DNA of 6,470 nt from Nitrososphaerota archaeon. GTDB lineage: Archaea; Thermoproteota; Nitrososphaeria; Nitrososphaerales; Nitrosopumilaceae. Positions 1-5,910 of this stretch are shown one piece after another; position 1 is the stretch's first letter, and each line of letters begins with the position of its first letter. The translations under genes and the position numbers were made by a program. The stretch lies in assembly GCA_016126025.1 (NCBI GenBank), contig JAEFDA010000138.1, positions 1 to 6,470 of the forward strand, given 5' to 3'. Under the pieces are notes generated by a model that saw only the letters and a program-made list of their open reading frames with translations, was not told where the DNA came from and did not search any database.

Positions 1-542
1 CCTGAATGCCCCAAATTGGGCCGGAGGCAGGCTGGAGGGCAGCCTACGGCTAATTGCGAATCAAATCTAATGTCAGGTATGGTACCCACCTCATTGTTGG
101 CAGCCATCACTGACACCAGCACGGTCTGTGGTGTGATGGCCCCCTCCAGAATATCCATATCTACCATGCCAAACCTATCCACCGGGACGTACGTGACGCG
201 CCGCCCTGTCCGCTCCAGATATGCGGCCGTGTCCAGCACGGCCTTGTGCTCGGTGGCGCAGGTTATGATATGATCTCCGCGGTCGGCGTACCGCCGGGCC
301 ACCCCCACCAGGGCCAGGTTGTCCGACTCGGTGGCCCCCGACGTGAATATGATCTCGTCATGACGGGCGCCCACCAAGGCGGCTACCCGCCCGCGGGCCT
401 CCTCGACGGCCACCGATGCATCATACCCGTAGGAATGGTCCATGCTGGAGGGGTTGCCGAACCGCTCGGTCATGTATGGCATCATCTCCTCCAATACCAC
501 AGGGTCCAGAGGCGTGGTGGAGTGGTGGTCCAGGTATATCAT
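1..542 (-). CDS. dndA: DndA-like cysteine desulfurase, 5' part (cut by window edge, possibly truncated)
   Basis: Class V aminotransferase-fold, PLP-dependent cysteine desulfurase (IscS/NifS family). It would take sulfur from cysteine and pass it to DndC for DNA phosphorothioation. Seen: N-terminal YLDHHSTTPLDP (residues 3-14), FGNPSS (28-33), FTSGATESDN (66-75, PLP phosphate binding), TEHKAVLD (97-104, with the His that stacks on PLP) and AANNEVGTI (147-155). The ATG at 542-540 overlaps the dndE stop as ATGA, so the pair is translationally coupled; upstream Shine-Dalgarno pairing is weak. The last position in the operon fits archaeal DndCDEA order. Oddity: family resemblance stops at about residue 158 (base ~70). 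The expected block leading to the H-x-D-x-x-Q PLP site is absent, although the frame stays open to the edge. The PLP lysine and catalytic cysteine would lie outside the window. Desulfurase identity is secure; intactness is doubtful. Confidence 0.9.
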   Translation of the reverse strand, partial: MIYLDHHSTTPLDPVVLEEMMPYMTERFGNPSSMDHSYGYDASVAVEEARGRVAALVGARHDEIIFTSGATESDNLALVGVARRYADRGDHIITCATEHKAVLDTAAYLERTGRRVTYVPVDRFGMVDMDILEGAITPQTVLVSVMAANNEVGTIPDIRFDSQLAVGCPPACLRPNLGHS

Positions 543-916
543 GCGCCGCCGCGCTCCACGCGTACCATTCCGTAAAAGTCGTCCAGGTTCCGTATCCGGG
601 CGTGCAGCATTATCGCCCCCCGGTTGAAGTGGGCGCGCAGCATTCTGTTGAGGTATATCTCCGGATCCAGGCCGTCGCGCCGCAGCCGCATTACCATGAG
701 CGCCATGTACATGTCCTCGTACTCGCCAAACAGCACCGAGGGATGTATCTCCGAGCCCTTCTCGTCGTACTCGTCGGGGTTGGGCGGCGAGGGGTCCTTG
801 AGGGAGAGGCACAGGGCGAACCGTCCCGACACGTTGGGCGTTATGCCCGTCTTGCCCTTTACGATGGCCAGCAGGTTCTGGCTGCGGTAGCTCATCCGGA
901 GCCTACCGAATCTCAT
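539..916 (-). CDS. dndE: DndE, small DNA phosphorothioation protein
   Basis: DndE is a small, mostly helical protein (about 110-130 aa in the family; 125 aa here) required for DNA sulfur modification and reported to bind nicked DNA. Seen: RLRMSYRSQNLL near the N-terminus, KTGITPNV (22-29), RFALCLSL (32-39), DPSPP (41-45), the Glu-Ile-His-Pro-Ser-Val-Leu-Phe-Gly-Glu-Tyr block (56-66), and a C-terminal HFNRGAIML segment (96-104), all typical of DndE. The same frame is open to an ATG at 1021. I chose the ATG at 916 because it has a strong Shine-Dalgarno (AGGAGAGG, 926-919, minus strand) and the family alignment begins just after it. It overlaps the end of dndD by 14 nt and its TGA overlaps the dndA ATG. 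A second ATG at 895 is possible but would cut into the conserved start. Confidence 0.93.
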   Translation of the reverse strand: MRFGRLRMSYRSQNLLAIVKGKTGITPNVSGRFALCLSLKDPSPPNPDEYDEKGSEIHPSVLFGEYEDMYMALMVMRLRRDGLDPEIYLNRMLRAHFNRGAIMLHARIRNLDDFYGMVRVERGGA

Positions 917-2900
917 TCCCTCTCCTGTCCCAAAAGTAGCCCTTCCGAACCGTGGTGCTGGCCGAGTCGGGATCGTGCCGTATCGTGTACGCCCGCGACA
1001 CGTACCTGCGTATCTGGGCATAGTCGTCGGCCCGGATCTCCGTGTCGGTGGAGAACAGCAGTATCTGGTGCGAGGCCAGCGGAAAGAACCTCTCGGTCAG
1101 GTTGGAGCGGTGCTCCGCGTCAAGGCGCGCCAGAGGAGTGTCTATCATAAAGGGCAGTGGCCGCCCGGAGGTGCGCGCCAGCCCCCACAGCACCGATGTG
1201 GCCATCATCTGCAGCTCCCCCTTGGAGAGCGTGTCCCGGGGGATTTCATTGCGATCCGAATCGTACACGGTCGCCTCGAACGTCTCCGGATCTATGGATA
1301 TGTCTCCGATGAAGTTCCTCTTGTGCAGCAGCGTCTGGGCCGCCTCCCGCACGTACCGTTCCAGCAGTCCGATCTTCTTTGCCCTGAGCCTGCCGGCGTA
1401 CTTCTCCAGCGCCCCGTCCACCGCCCGGGTCAGCTGCGCCATTCTCCTGCTCTTCTCGTTCTTGTACTGGCTGCCCAGCTTGTCCCGTATCCGGGCGTTG
1501 GTGTGCCGGATCAGGGTCTCCTGCCTGGCCGCCTCCATCTCCAGATGCTCGATCTCCGCCTCGAGGCGCCCGGCCTCGGCATGGAGCCGCGCCGCCTCGG
1601 ACACCAGGGGCCCGATCTCATCGTCTGCGGGGGCGCTCTCCAGCATGGAACGCAGTTGTTCTATCTCTTGGCGCGCCCGGCCGTACTGCTCGGATGTGGC
1701 GCCCGCCTCCTCCAGTGTTGTGGTGTGGGACCTCGCCGCCATTCCCGATATCTTCTGGCGCTGTACGGTTGAGAACCCGAGCACCTCGGCCGCGTCATCG
1801 TGTGGCGGGGCCGACTCCCGTATCGCCCCCAGTATGTAGCCGGCGGCATCATCGGGGATGTTTCGCGCCGCGGCCACGTCCCTGACTCTTTGTAGTATGC
1901 CGGCGACCAGTTTTGTTTTCGTGGCGTGCTGCGATATGATCAGATCCGCCTCCATCCGCTCCAGGACCTCGTCTACCTGCCGGGGAATCATGCCGAATGG
2001 CAGCTCCGCGGCGCAGAGGGCCCCGATATGTTTGGACAGAATGGCCGCCTCGGCCTTCCTGGAGGCGAGCCTCTCCCGCATGTCTTGGCGCTTCTTGGCG
2101 TAGCCGCCGCCGAGTCCCTCTATCTTGTCCTCCATGCCCTGTATGTCGCTGCGTATATGGTCCAGCTCCGCTCCCTTGCGCGCGCGGGCGTCCTTGGTGC
2201 GGGTGGCGGTCCGCTCGGCCTGCTCCTTCTCAGTCTCCAACTTGTTCAGTTCTTCCCGTATGTGGCGGTCGTCTCCGGTAAGGTTCCGCGCCAGGTTGGT
2301 CCTCAGGTCCTCCCGCAGCCGCTCGGCCGCCTCCAACCCCAGCAGGGAGTTGAACGCTGCGCGTATGGTGGAATGCTCGCGCCCCCTCTCTGACATCTGC
2401 GTGACCTTCTCGCCGTCAAAGAAAAAGAGGTCTGCTATTCCCGGCGGCACCAATCCGTTCACAAACGACTGCCACTGGTCCTGCTCCATATGGTCCAGGT
2501 TCTCATACCTGTCACCCTCCCTTCTCTTTACGTCCAGCTCCTCGGATATGCCGTCCTTAGAGGCGCGCCAGGACCTCCTCACCATATACTCGGCCAGATC
2601 TCCCCCCGAGCTTATCTGGAACGTCACCTGCACGAAGGTACGCCTCTCGGCAGGCTCCATGCGCGTGTCACTATAGCGGTGGATGAGCCGCCGCAGGCGC
2701 TCCTCATAGATTCTTCGGCCGGGCCTGTCGGACTGGTGGCCGTACAGGCACAGCGGTATGGACTCGAAGAGTGTGGTCTTGCCGCCCCCGTTGCGTCCCC
2801 CCACCAAAATGATGGGTCTGTTCTGTGTGGTCTCCAGCTCAAAAGAGTGCTCGCCGGCGTACGGCCCGTAGTCGGCCAGGGTCAGCCGCCGTATGATCAT
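903..2900 (-). CDS. dndD: DndD, SMC/Rad50-like ATPase of DNA phosphorothioation
   Basis: ABC-type ATPase with split head domains around a coiled coil. In the family it supplies ATP-driven DNA handling for phosphorothioation. Seen, in order: Walker A GGRNGGGKTT (34-43); FFFDGEKV (159-166, Q-loop region, very typical of DndD); long Glu/Arg/Ala-rich coiled-coil segments (about 190-290 and 405-525); a mid-coil ALCAAELPFGMIP element (294-306) as in other DndD proteins; ABC signature LSKGELQ (558-564); Walker B LPFMID followed by TP (582-589); D-loop ARLD (591-594); and a LLFSTDTEI segment near 613-621. There is no Rad50-type CxxC zinc hook. At 665 aa it has the usual DndD length and looks intact. 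The ATG at 2900 overlaps the dndC stop as ATGA, with a modest GGTGG upstream. The gene overlaps dndE by 14 nt at its 3' end. Confidence 0.96.
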   Translation of the reverse strand: MIIRRLTLADYGPYAGEHSFELETTQNRPIILVGGRNGGGKTTLFESIPLCLYGHQSDRPGRRIYEERLRRLIHRYSDTRMEPAERRTFVQVTFQISSGGDLAEYMVRRSWRASKDGISEELDVKRREGDRYENLDHMEQDQWQSFVNGLVPPGIADLFFFDGEKVTQMSERGREHSTIRAAFNSLLGLEAAERLREDLRTNLARNLTGDDRHIREELNKLETEKEQAERTATRTKDARARKGAELDHIRSDIQGMEDKIEGLGGGYAKKRQDMRERLASRKAEAAILSKHIGALCAAELPFGMIPRQVDEVLERMEADLIISQHATKTKLVAGILQRVRDVAAARNIPDDAAGYILGAIRESAPPHDDAAEVLGFSTVQRQKISGMAARSHTTTLEEAGATSEQYGRARQEIEQLRSMLESAPADDEIGPLVSEAARLHAEAGRLEAEIEHLEMEAARQETLIRHTNARIRDKLGSQYKNEKSRRMAQLTRAVDGALEKYAGRLRAKKIGLLERYVREAAQTLLHKRNFIGDISIDPETFEATVYDSDRNEIPRDTLSKGELQMMATSVLWGLARTSGRPLPFMIDTPLARLDAEHRSNLTERFFPLASHQILLFSTDTEIRADDYAQIRRYVSRAYTIRHDPDSASTTVRKGYFWDRRGNEIR
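919..926 (-). promoter_or_regulatory. Ribosome binding site deciding the dndE start
   Basis: AGGAGAGG on the minus strand, with GGAG five bases before the ATG at 916. It lies inside the 3' end of dndD and is much better than anything before the alternative ATGs at 1021 or 895, so it fixes the dndE start. Confidence 0.7.
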
Positions 2901-4402
2901 CGTGATACGCCACCGTATTTTTTTGCGTCCAGGCGCTTCTGCTCCAGATCCGCTATGATATCATCCATGTCCTCGCGCCACTCCTCTCCCAGGATACGGT
3001 TTATCTCCCGGAATATGCCCGAGTGCCGGGCCATCCCCCTGTGCCGCACCTCGGCGTTGAGCAGCTCGGCCACCAGCCGGGCCGGAACCCCCGCCTCGGC
3101 GCATGTCTCCTCCAGTATGTCCTGCTCCATGCCGCCGAAGCCGTCGGTGTCGCCGGCCGCGTACAGGCGCTTGCCGGCTATCCTCTCATATGCCATATAG
3201 GCGGTGTTCCTCCAATCCCCCCACTCCATCCGCCATATCCGCTGTATCTCGCGGATCTCGTCCTCGTGTATCAACGACATCATAGGATCGGGGCCCTCCC
3301 GCCGCACCTTCTGCTCGGCATGTAACAGCTTCTCCAGAAACTGCACGCGAAACTCCATGGTGTATGGGCCAGGGGCCAGCACCTCGTAGGGGTCCGGCTT
3401 GGCCGGCTTGTCCTCAAGCTCGCCGCGGGCTTTCTCGATTCTCTCCTGGAATGACTTGCGGCGCATCTCGTCCACCAGCTTCATCTGGCCGGTACGGCGG
3501 CGGAGGCTGCGAACCTTTTTGCGTACCTCCGGATCCTGCGTGTCCTTGAGTTCCTGGCGCAGTTCCAACAATGGCTGCATCCACTCCGCACCGTTCCGTA
3601 TGGTGTTCCTGAGCGAGGTGTCCTTGTCGACTACGGTACAGGTCCAGCACCCGAACCGGCTGTTACCGCAGGAGGGCGTGTTGGTGTCCACCACCAGAGG
3701 GCACTCTGCGGCCTTGGCATTCTGGTATAATGCCAGCAGGTCACGATTGTTGGCGCCCCACGGGTTCCTGTTCTGGAGCAGATAGTTCCACACGTCCTTG
3801 GCCGTAAAGTCGCGTACGGGTGTGTACACGTACGTGGAAGGAAACTTGGAGTGGCGCGAGAGCAGGCTGCCCTTGATCTCGTACAGGCTCATCAGCTGCT
3901 GGCGGGAGCCGCTCTCGTCCCTGCGGGTTCCCAGCACCACTATGGCCTCGCCGTACTCGGAGACCTTCTCCTTTATGAAGCGGTCGGCGTTGCGTATCTT
4001 GAGCCGCTCGGTGCACCAGCGGAAGAGGTTGCTGGGCGCCGGAAACCCCTTGCCCAGCAGGCAGACCCAGAAGCTGTCCTCTGTCTTGGGCCTGACCAGG
4101 TTGGTGGATATGGGTAGCGATATTTTTTGGGCGGCTCGCTCCATCATGTCCAGCGTATCGGTTATCTGCTGCACGATCTTGGGCGACTCGACCAGCGTGT
4201 CAGAGGATATCACGTATATGCTCTTGCGCAGCTTGGACGCGGGCAGCGATTCTAGGGCACCCCATATCAGCTGCACCATGCATGTAGAGTCCTTGCCGCC
4301 GCTGTATCCCAGGATCCAAGGGCGGTTGTCGGCTAGGTAGACCTGACGGATCTCGTCGTGTATGTCCCGTATGGTTTTGCGGTCGAAGACGGATCCGGCC
4401 AT
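2897..4402 (-). CDS. dndC: DndC, PAPS-reductase-like PP-loop Fe-S sulfurtransferase
   Basis: DndC belongs to the adenylyl-transferring PP-loop (PAPS reductase/sulfotransferase) family. It binds a 4Fe-4S cluster, hydrolyses ATP and relays sulfur toward DNA. Seen: PP-loop YSGGKDSTCM (33-42); SSDTLVESP (66-74); SFWVCLLGKGFPAPS (110-124); FRWCTERLKI (127-136); LGTRRDES (157-164); a TPVRDFTAKDVWNYL segment (194-208); and PSCGNSRFGCWTCTVV (243-258). C130, C245, C252 and C255 are the likely Fe-S ligands. The C-terminal third (about 290-501) is charged and helical, as in other DndC proteins. The 501-aa length is typical. The ATG at 4402 lies one base after the dndB stop (TGA-T-ATG) and has an excellent Shine-Dalgarno, GAGGTGGTGAT, inside the end of dndB. 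The stop overlaps the dndD start. It looks intact and is the most diagnostic gene of the operon. Confidence 0.97.
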   Translation of the reverse strand: MAGSVFDRKTIRDIHDEIRQVYLADNRPWILGYSGGKDSTCMVQLIWGALESLPASKLRKSIYVISSDTLVESPKIVQQITDTLDMMERAAQKISLPISTNLVRPKTEDSFWVCLLGKGFPAPSNLFRWCTERLKIRNADRFIKEKVSEYGEAIVVLGTRRDESGSRQQLMSLYEIKGSLLSRHSKFPSTYVYTPVRDFTAKDVWNYLLQNRNPWGANNRDLLALYQNAKAAECPLVVDTNTPSCGNSRFGCWTCTVVDKDTSLRNTIRNGAEWMQPLLELRQELKDTQDPEVRKKVRSLRRRTGQMKLVDEMRRKSFQERIEKARGELEDKPAKPDPYEVLAPGPYTMEFRVQFLEKLLHAEQKVRREGPDPMMSLIHEDEIREIQRIWRMEWGDWRNTAYMAYERIAGKRLYAAGDTDGFGGMEQDILEETCAEAGVPARLVAELLNAEVRHRGMARHSGIFREINRILGEEWREDMDDIIADLEQKRLDAKKYGGVSR

Positions 4403-4403
4403 A

Positions 4404-4416
4404 TCACCACCTCACC
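4404..4416 (-). promoter_or_regulatory. Ribosome binding site of dndC
   Basis: GGTGAGGTGGTGA on the minus strand directly before TATG at 4402. GAGGTG sits five bases from the ATG and closely matches the anti-Shine-Dalgarno complement GGAGGTGAT. It overlaps the last codons of dndB, so dndC is translated by re-initiation or strongly on its own. Confidence 0.7.
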
Positions 4417-5507
4417 CCGAACGAATCCAGCGACTCCTTGACGCCGCACGACTTGAGTATGATGCCGGCGGCTGCCTTGATGCCGGTCTTGTTCTTCAGC
4501 ATACGGCCGTTTATCACCAGCTTGCCTTCCCACTGCGGCGAGCTTCTGGACCAGTCGATCTTGTGGATACGCCTCACCATTCTGGGCCATCTGTCCGGGT
4601 AGTGCGTGAGCAGTATGTGGCCGGCCATCGCTATGGCGGCCAGCACGTTGGTGTGGGCGTGGACGTATCCCTTTCGCAGTTCGTGCGGAGTCACCTTGCC
4701 TTGCAGCAGGAGGTTCCACTCCGGTATGCTCAATGACACCTCGCGCCAAAAGTCGGCTGCAATGCGCTGCTTCTCGGCAGCTATGGACTTGGCGTTCGCC
4801 TTTAGTAGGAACCTAGTGGCCTCCGAGACGCCGTTCAGCGTGAAGAATTTTTTGGAGCGGTGGCTGATGTTGGTCCCCTCCATCTCGGTTCTATCCACAA
4901 ATATCTCCACGTCTTTGACCAAATTCACTATGAACCTGGAGAAGGAGTCACGGTGGTCATACAGTAGCCCCAGCGACTTGGTGGGCTTGACGGCGTGCTT
5001 GTTTAGGTCGGCGAACATCTGCTGGCTCCGCTCCAGGCCCACGTCCTCAAAGAATACGACAGGGATGCGCTCGCCGCGGAGCTGGGGTCGCTGCTCATAT
5101 GCCTGGCGGATGGCCGCGTACCGGTGCTGGCCATCGTTTATGAGGATGGGCGCGTCTATGGGTATGCGGAGTGTGCCCATGTTGGATGCCTCCCCCAGGC
5201 CCGGCACCGGGTGGAAGATCAGGCTGCCTCCCACAGACACGGTGATGGCCGAGAAGACGTAGCTGTCCGGGTTGCTCAGTATGTAGTCGGCGATGGCCGG
5301 TATGCGGGAGCGCCGCAGCTTGCGCTGGGCCCGAAGAGCTGGCGGTATCTGGGGGTCTTCGTTGAACTTGAAGTGGTTGTACAACGTGGCAAACGTGCAC
5401 ATGCCCGTGTAGAACTCCCGGCCACCCTGCACTCCCCGTATGACGTCAAAGGAGATGAGGCCGGTCTCGCGGTCCACCTCTCTGAGGGCAGGACCGGATC
5501 TTGCCAC
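4404..5507 (-). CDS. dndB: DndB, DGQHR-domain regulator of DNA phosphorothioation
   Basis: DndB proteins carry a ParB-like DGQHR domain. They are not strictly needed for sulfur modification but affect its level, and in some bacteria repress the dnd operon. Seen: IRGVQGGREFYTGMCTF (23-39), RIPAIADYILSNPDSYVF (68-85), the hallmark INDGQHRYAAI (123-133), and FADLNKHAVKPTKSLGLLYD (165-184). 367 aa is normal for the family. The only in-frame starts are GTGs: the one at 5507 is formed by the last base of a G10 run plus TG, and another is at 5477. Conserved sequence starts near residue 19, so the GTG is usable. Upstream, however, an ATG at 5563 sits ~26 nt below a TATA-like element and is out of frame by one base across the G-run; an 11-G version would join it to this frame. 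The true start, and whether the gene is ON in this sequence, are therefore uncertain. First gene of the operon. Confidence 0.92.
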   Translation of the reverse strand: MARSGPALREVDRETGLISFDVIRGVQGGREFYTGMCTFATLYNHFKFNEDPQIPPALRAQRKLRRSRIPAIADYILSNPDSYVFSAITVSVGGSLIFHPVPGLGEASNMGTLRIPIDAPILINDGQHRYAAIRQAYEQRPQLRGERIPVVFFEDVGLERSQQMFADLNKHAVKPTKSLGLLYDHRDSFSRFIVNLVKDVEIFVDRTEMEGTNISHRSKKFFTLNGVSEATRFLLKANAKSIAAEKQRIAADFWREVSLSIPEWNLLLQGKVTPHELRKGYVHAHTNVLAAIAMAGHILLTHYPDRWPRMVRRIHKIDWSRSSPQWEGKLVINGRMLKNKTGIKAAAGIILKSCGVKESLDSFGVRW

Positions 5508-5516
5508 CCCCCCCCC
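5507..5516. repeat. Homopolymer tract of ten G (minus strand) at the dndB start
   Basis: Ten consecutive Cs on the plus strand. The last G on the minus strand forms the GTG start of dndB. The tract separates two frames: the ATG-initiated frame from 5563 (beginning MRPNAAHTPATNGFSSGGG) and the dndB frame. Adding one G, or losing two, fuses them in frame. Tracts like this are typical slip-strand sites and also common places for sequencing error. Confidence 0.95.
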
Positions 5517-5553
5517 GATGAAAAGCCGTTCGTGGCAGGCGTATGCGCAGCGT

Positions 5554-5567
5554 TTGGACGCATGTTT
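5554..5567 (+). repeat. 14-bp direct repeat, copy 1
   Basis: TTGGACGCATGTTT, identical to bases 5688-5701. Read on the minus strand it contains the ATG-CGT-CCA that opens the short frame upstream of dndB. Confidence 0.9.
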
Positions 5568-5586
5568 CAGGAGTCTTGACGCTGAG

Positions 5587-5595
5587 TTTTTAATT
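5587..5595 (-). promoter_or_regulatory. Probable TATA box of the dnd operon
   Basis: Minus-strand AATTAAAAA, centred near 5591. An archaeal TATA about 26 bp upstream of the start site predicts transcription beginning near 5565, almost on the ATG at 5563. This would give a leaderless mRNA starting with MRPN, or a ~58-nt leader if translation begins at the GTG at 5507. A second TATA-like CTTAAATAAG lies farther up (5643-5634, minus strand). Based on position and composition only. Confidence 0.45.
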
Positions 5596-5653
5596 GTTTA
5601 GACTGCATCTATCACAATTATGAGAGACACAGGCTTATTTAAGGTAGAGACAT

Positions 5654-5665
5654 CATACTAGTATG
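5654..5665. promoter_or_regulatory. Perfect 12-bp palindrome CATACTAGTATG, possible operator
   Basis: CATACTAGTATG is its own reverse complement. Its centre is exactly 22 bp from that of the next palindrome, about two helical turns. It lies between the two divergent promoters, about 65 bp upstream of the proposed dnd TATA box. A protein-binding role is inferred only. Confidence 0.4.
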
Positions 5666-5675
5666 CACATTTGAT

Positions 5676-5687
5676 TATTGATCAATA
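5676..5687. promoter_or_regulatory. Perfect 12-bp palindrome TATTGATCAATA, possible operator
   Basis: TATTGATCAATA is its own reverse complement and contains GATC. It sits directly before copy 2 of the direct repeat. Its sequence differs from the neighbouring palindrome, so if both are bound it need not be by the same protein. Confidence 0.4.
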
Positions 5688-5701
5688 TTGGACGCATGTT
5701 T
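5688..5701 (+). repeat. 14-bp direct repeat, copy 2
   Basis: TTGGACGCATGTTT, 134 bp from copy 1 in the same orientation. On the minus strand it again gives ATG-CGT-CCA, here followed by a short frame of 14 codons ending at TGA. It directly abuts the palindrome at 5676-5687. The two copies bracket 120 bp of AT-rich DNA. Confidence 0.9.
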
Positions 5702-5742
5702 TTATTTTTTAAACGTATTAGCCACATTGAATGTATAATAAT

Positions 5743-5759
5743 GGTTATAACCGTGCACG
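5743..5759. repeat. Two abutting palindromes, GGTTATAACC and CGTGCACG
   Basis: GGTTATAACC (5743-5752) and CGTGCACG (5752-5759) are each perfectly self-complementary and share one base. They lie about 70 bp upstream of the TATA element for the plus-strand gene. Function unknown; short palindromes arise easily by chance in such DNA. Confidence 0.3.
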
Positions 5760-5817
5760 ATAGCCGAATGTGCAATGAGCTCAAGAACAGGATCATTTTG
5801 GGACTTAAATTACAAAC

Positions 5818-5827
5818 CTTATATATC
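5818..5827 (+). promoter_or_regulatory. Probable TATA box of the plus-strand PLD-like gene
   Basis: CTTATATATC, preceded by AAAC as a possible BRE. It predicts a start site near 5847-5850. That gives a leader of ~15 nt to the ATG at 5863 or ~63 nt to the ATG at 5911. It is the best TATA match in the window. Confidence 0.5.
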
Positions 5828-5910
5828 AACATATCAGCAAGGCTATACATGGCAGAAAAAGAATGTGGATAACTCTGCGTAATGGAAAAAAGTTTTCAAT
5901 CGAGAATATT

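Larger units (their letters stand above)
5564..5862. other. AT-rich divergent intergenic control region
   Basis: About 300 bp between the dnd operon and the plus-strand gene, clearly AT-rich compared with the dnd genes. It holds both candidate TATA boxes, one copy and most of the spacing of the direct repeat, and four perfect palindromes of 8-12 bp. T-rich stretches near 5699-5710 could stop transcription on the plus strand, but no gene in view needs it. I see no convincing protein gene: two short frames (5653-5850 minus, 5678-5872 plus) encode low-complexity, hydrophobic or unrecognisable peptides. No tRNA, CRISPR or IS features were seen. Confidence 0.6.

Noticed and set aside
416..1150. 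Plus-strand 244-codon frame over dndA/dndE
   Set aside because: Antisense to conserved desulfurase and DndE motifs; composition is typical of a shadow frame.
975..1839. Two overlapping plus-strand frames of 265 codons (975-1772 and 1042-1839) opposite dndD
   Set aside because: They are antisense to a fully conserved dndD. Their translations are Arg/Pro/Gly or Ser-rich shadow products of GC-rich codons, with no recognisable motifs.
5568..5687. The 120-bp segment between direct repeats as a miniature transposon
   Set aside because: No terminal inverted repeats, and a 14-bp duplication is longer than most target duplications; kept only as one reading of the repeat.
5640..5760. Short repeated palindromes as a CRISPR array
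   Set aside because: The dyads differ in sequence and there are no regular repeat-spacer units.
5653..5850. Minus-strand 65-codon frame rich in Ile/Leu, possibly a membrane peptide
   Set aside because: The hydrophobic look follows from AT-rich DNA; no start signal or coherent membrane-protein pattern. Only its in-frame MRPI, created by the direct repeat, is notable.
5678..5872. Plus-strand 64-codon frame in the intergenic region, overlapping the upstream start of the PLD-like gene
   Set aside because: No ribosome binding site, no recognisable domain, and it spans palindromes and the proposed TATA box. More likely non-coding.
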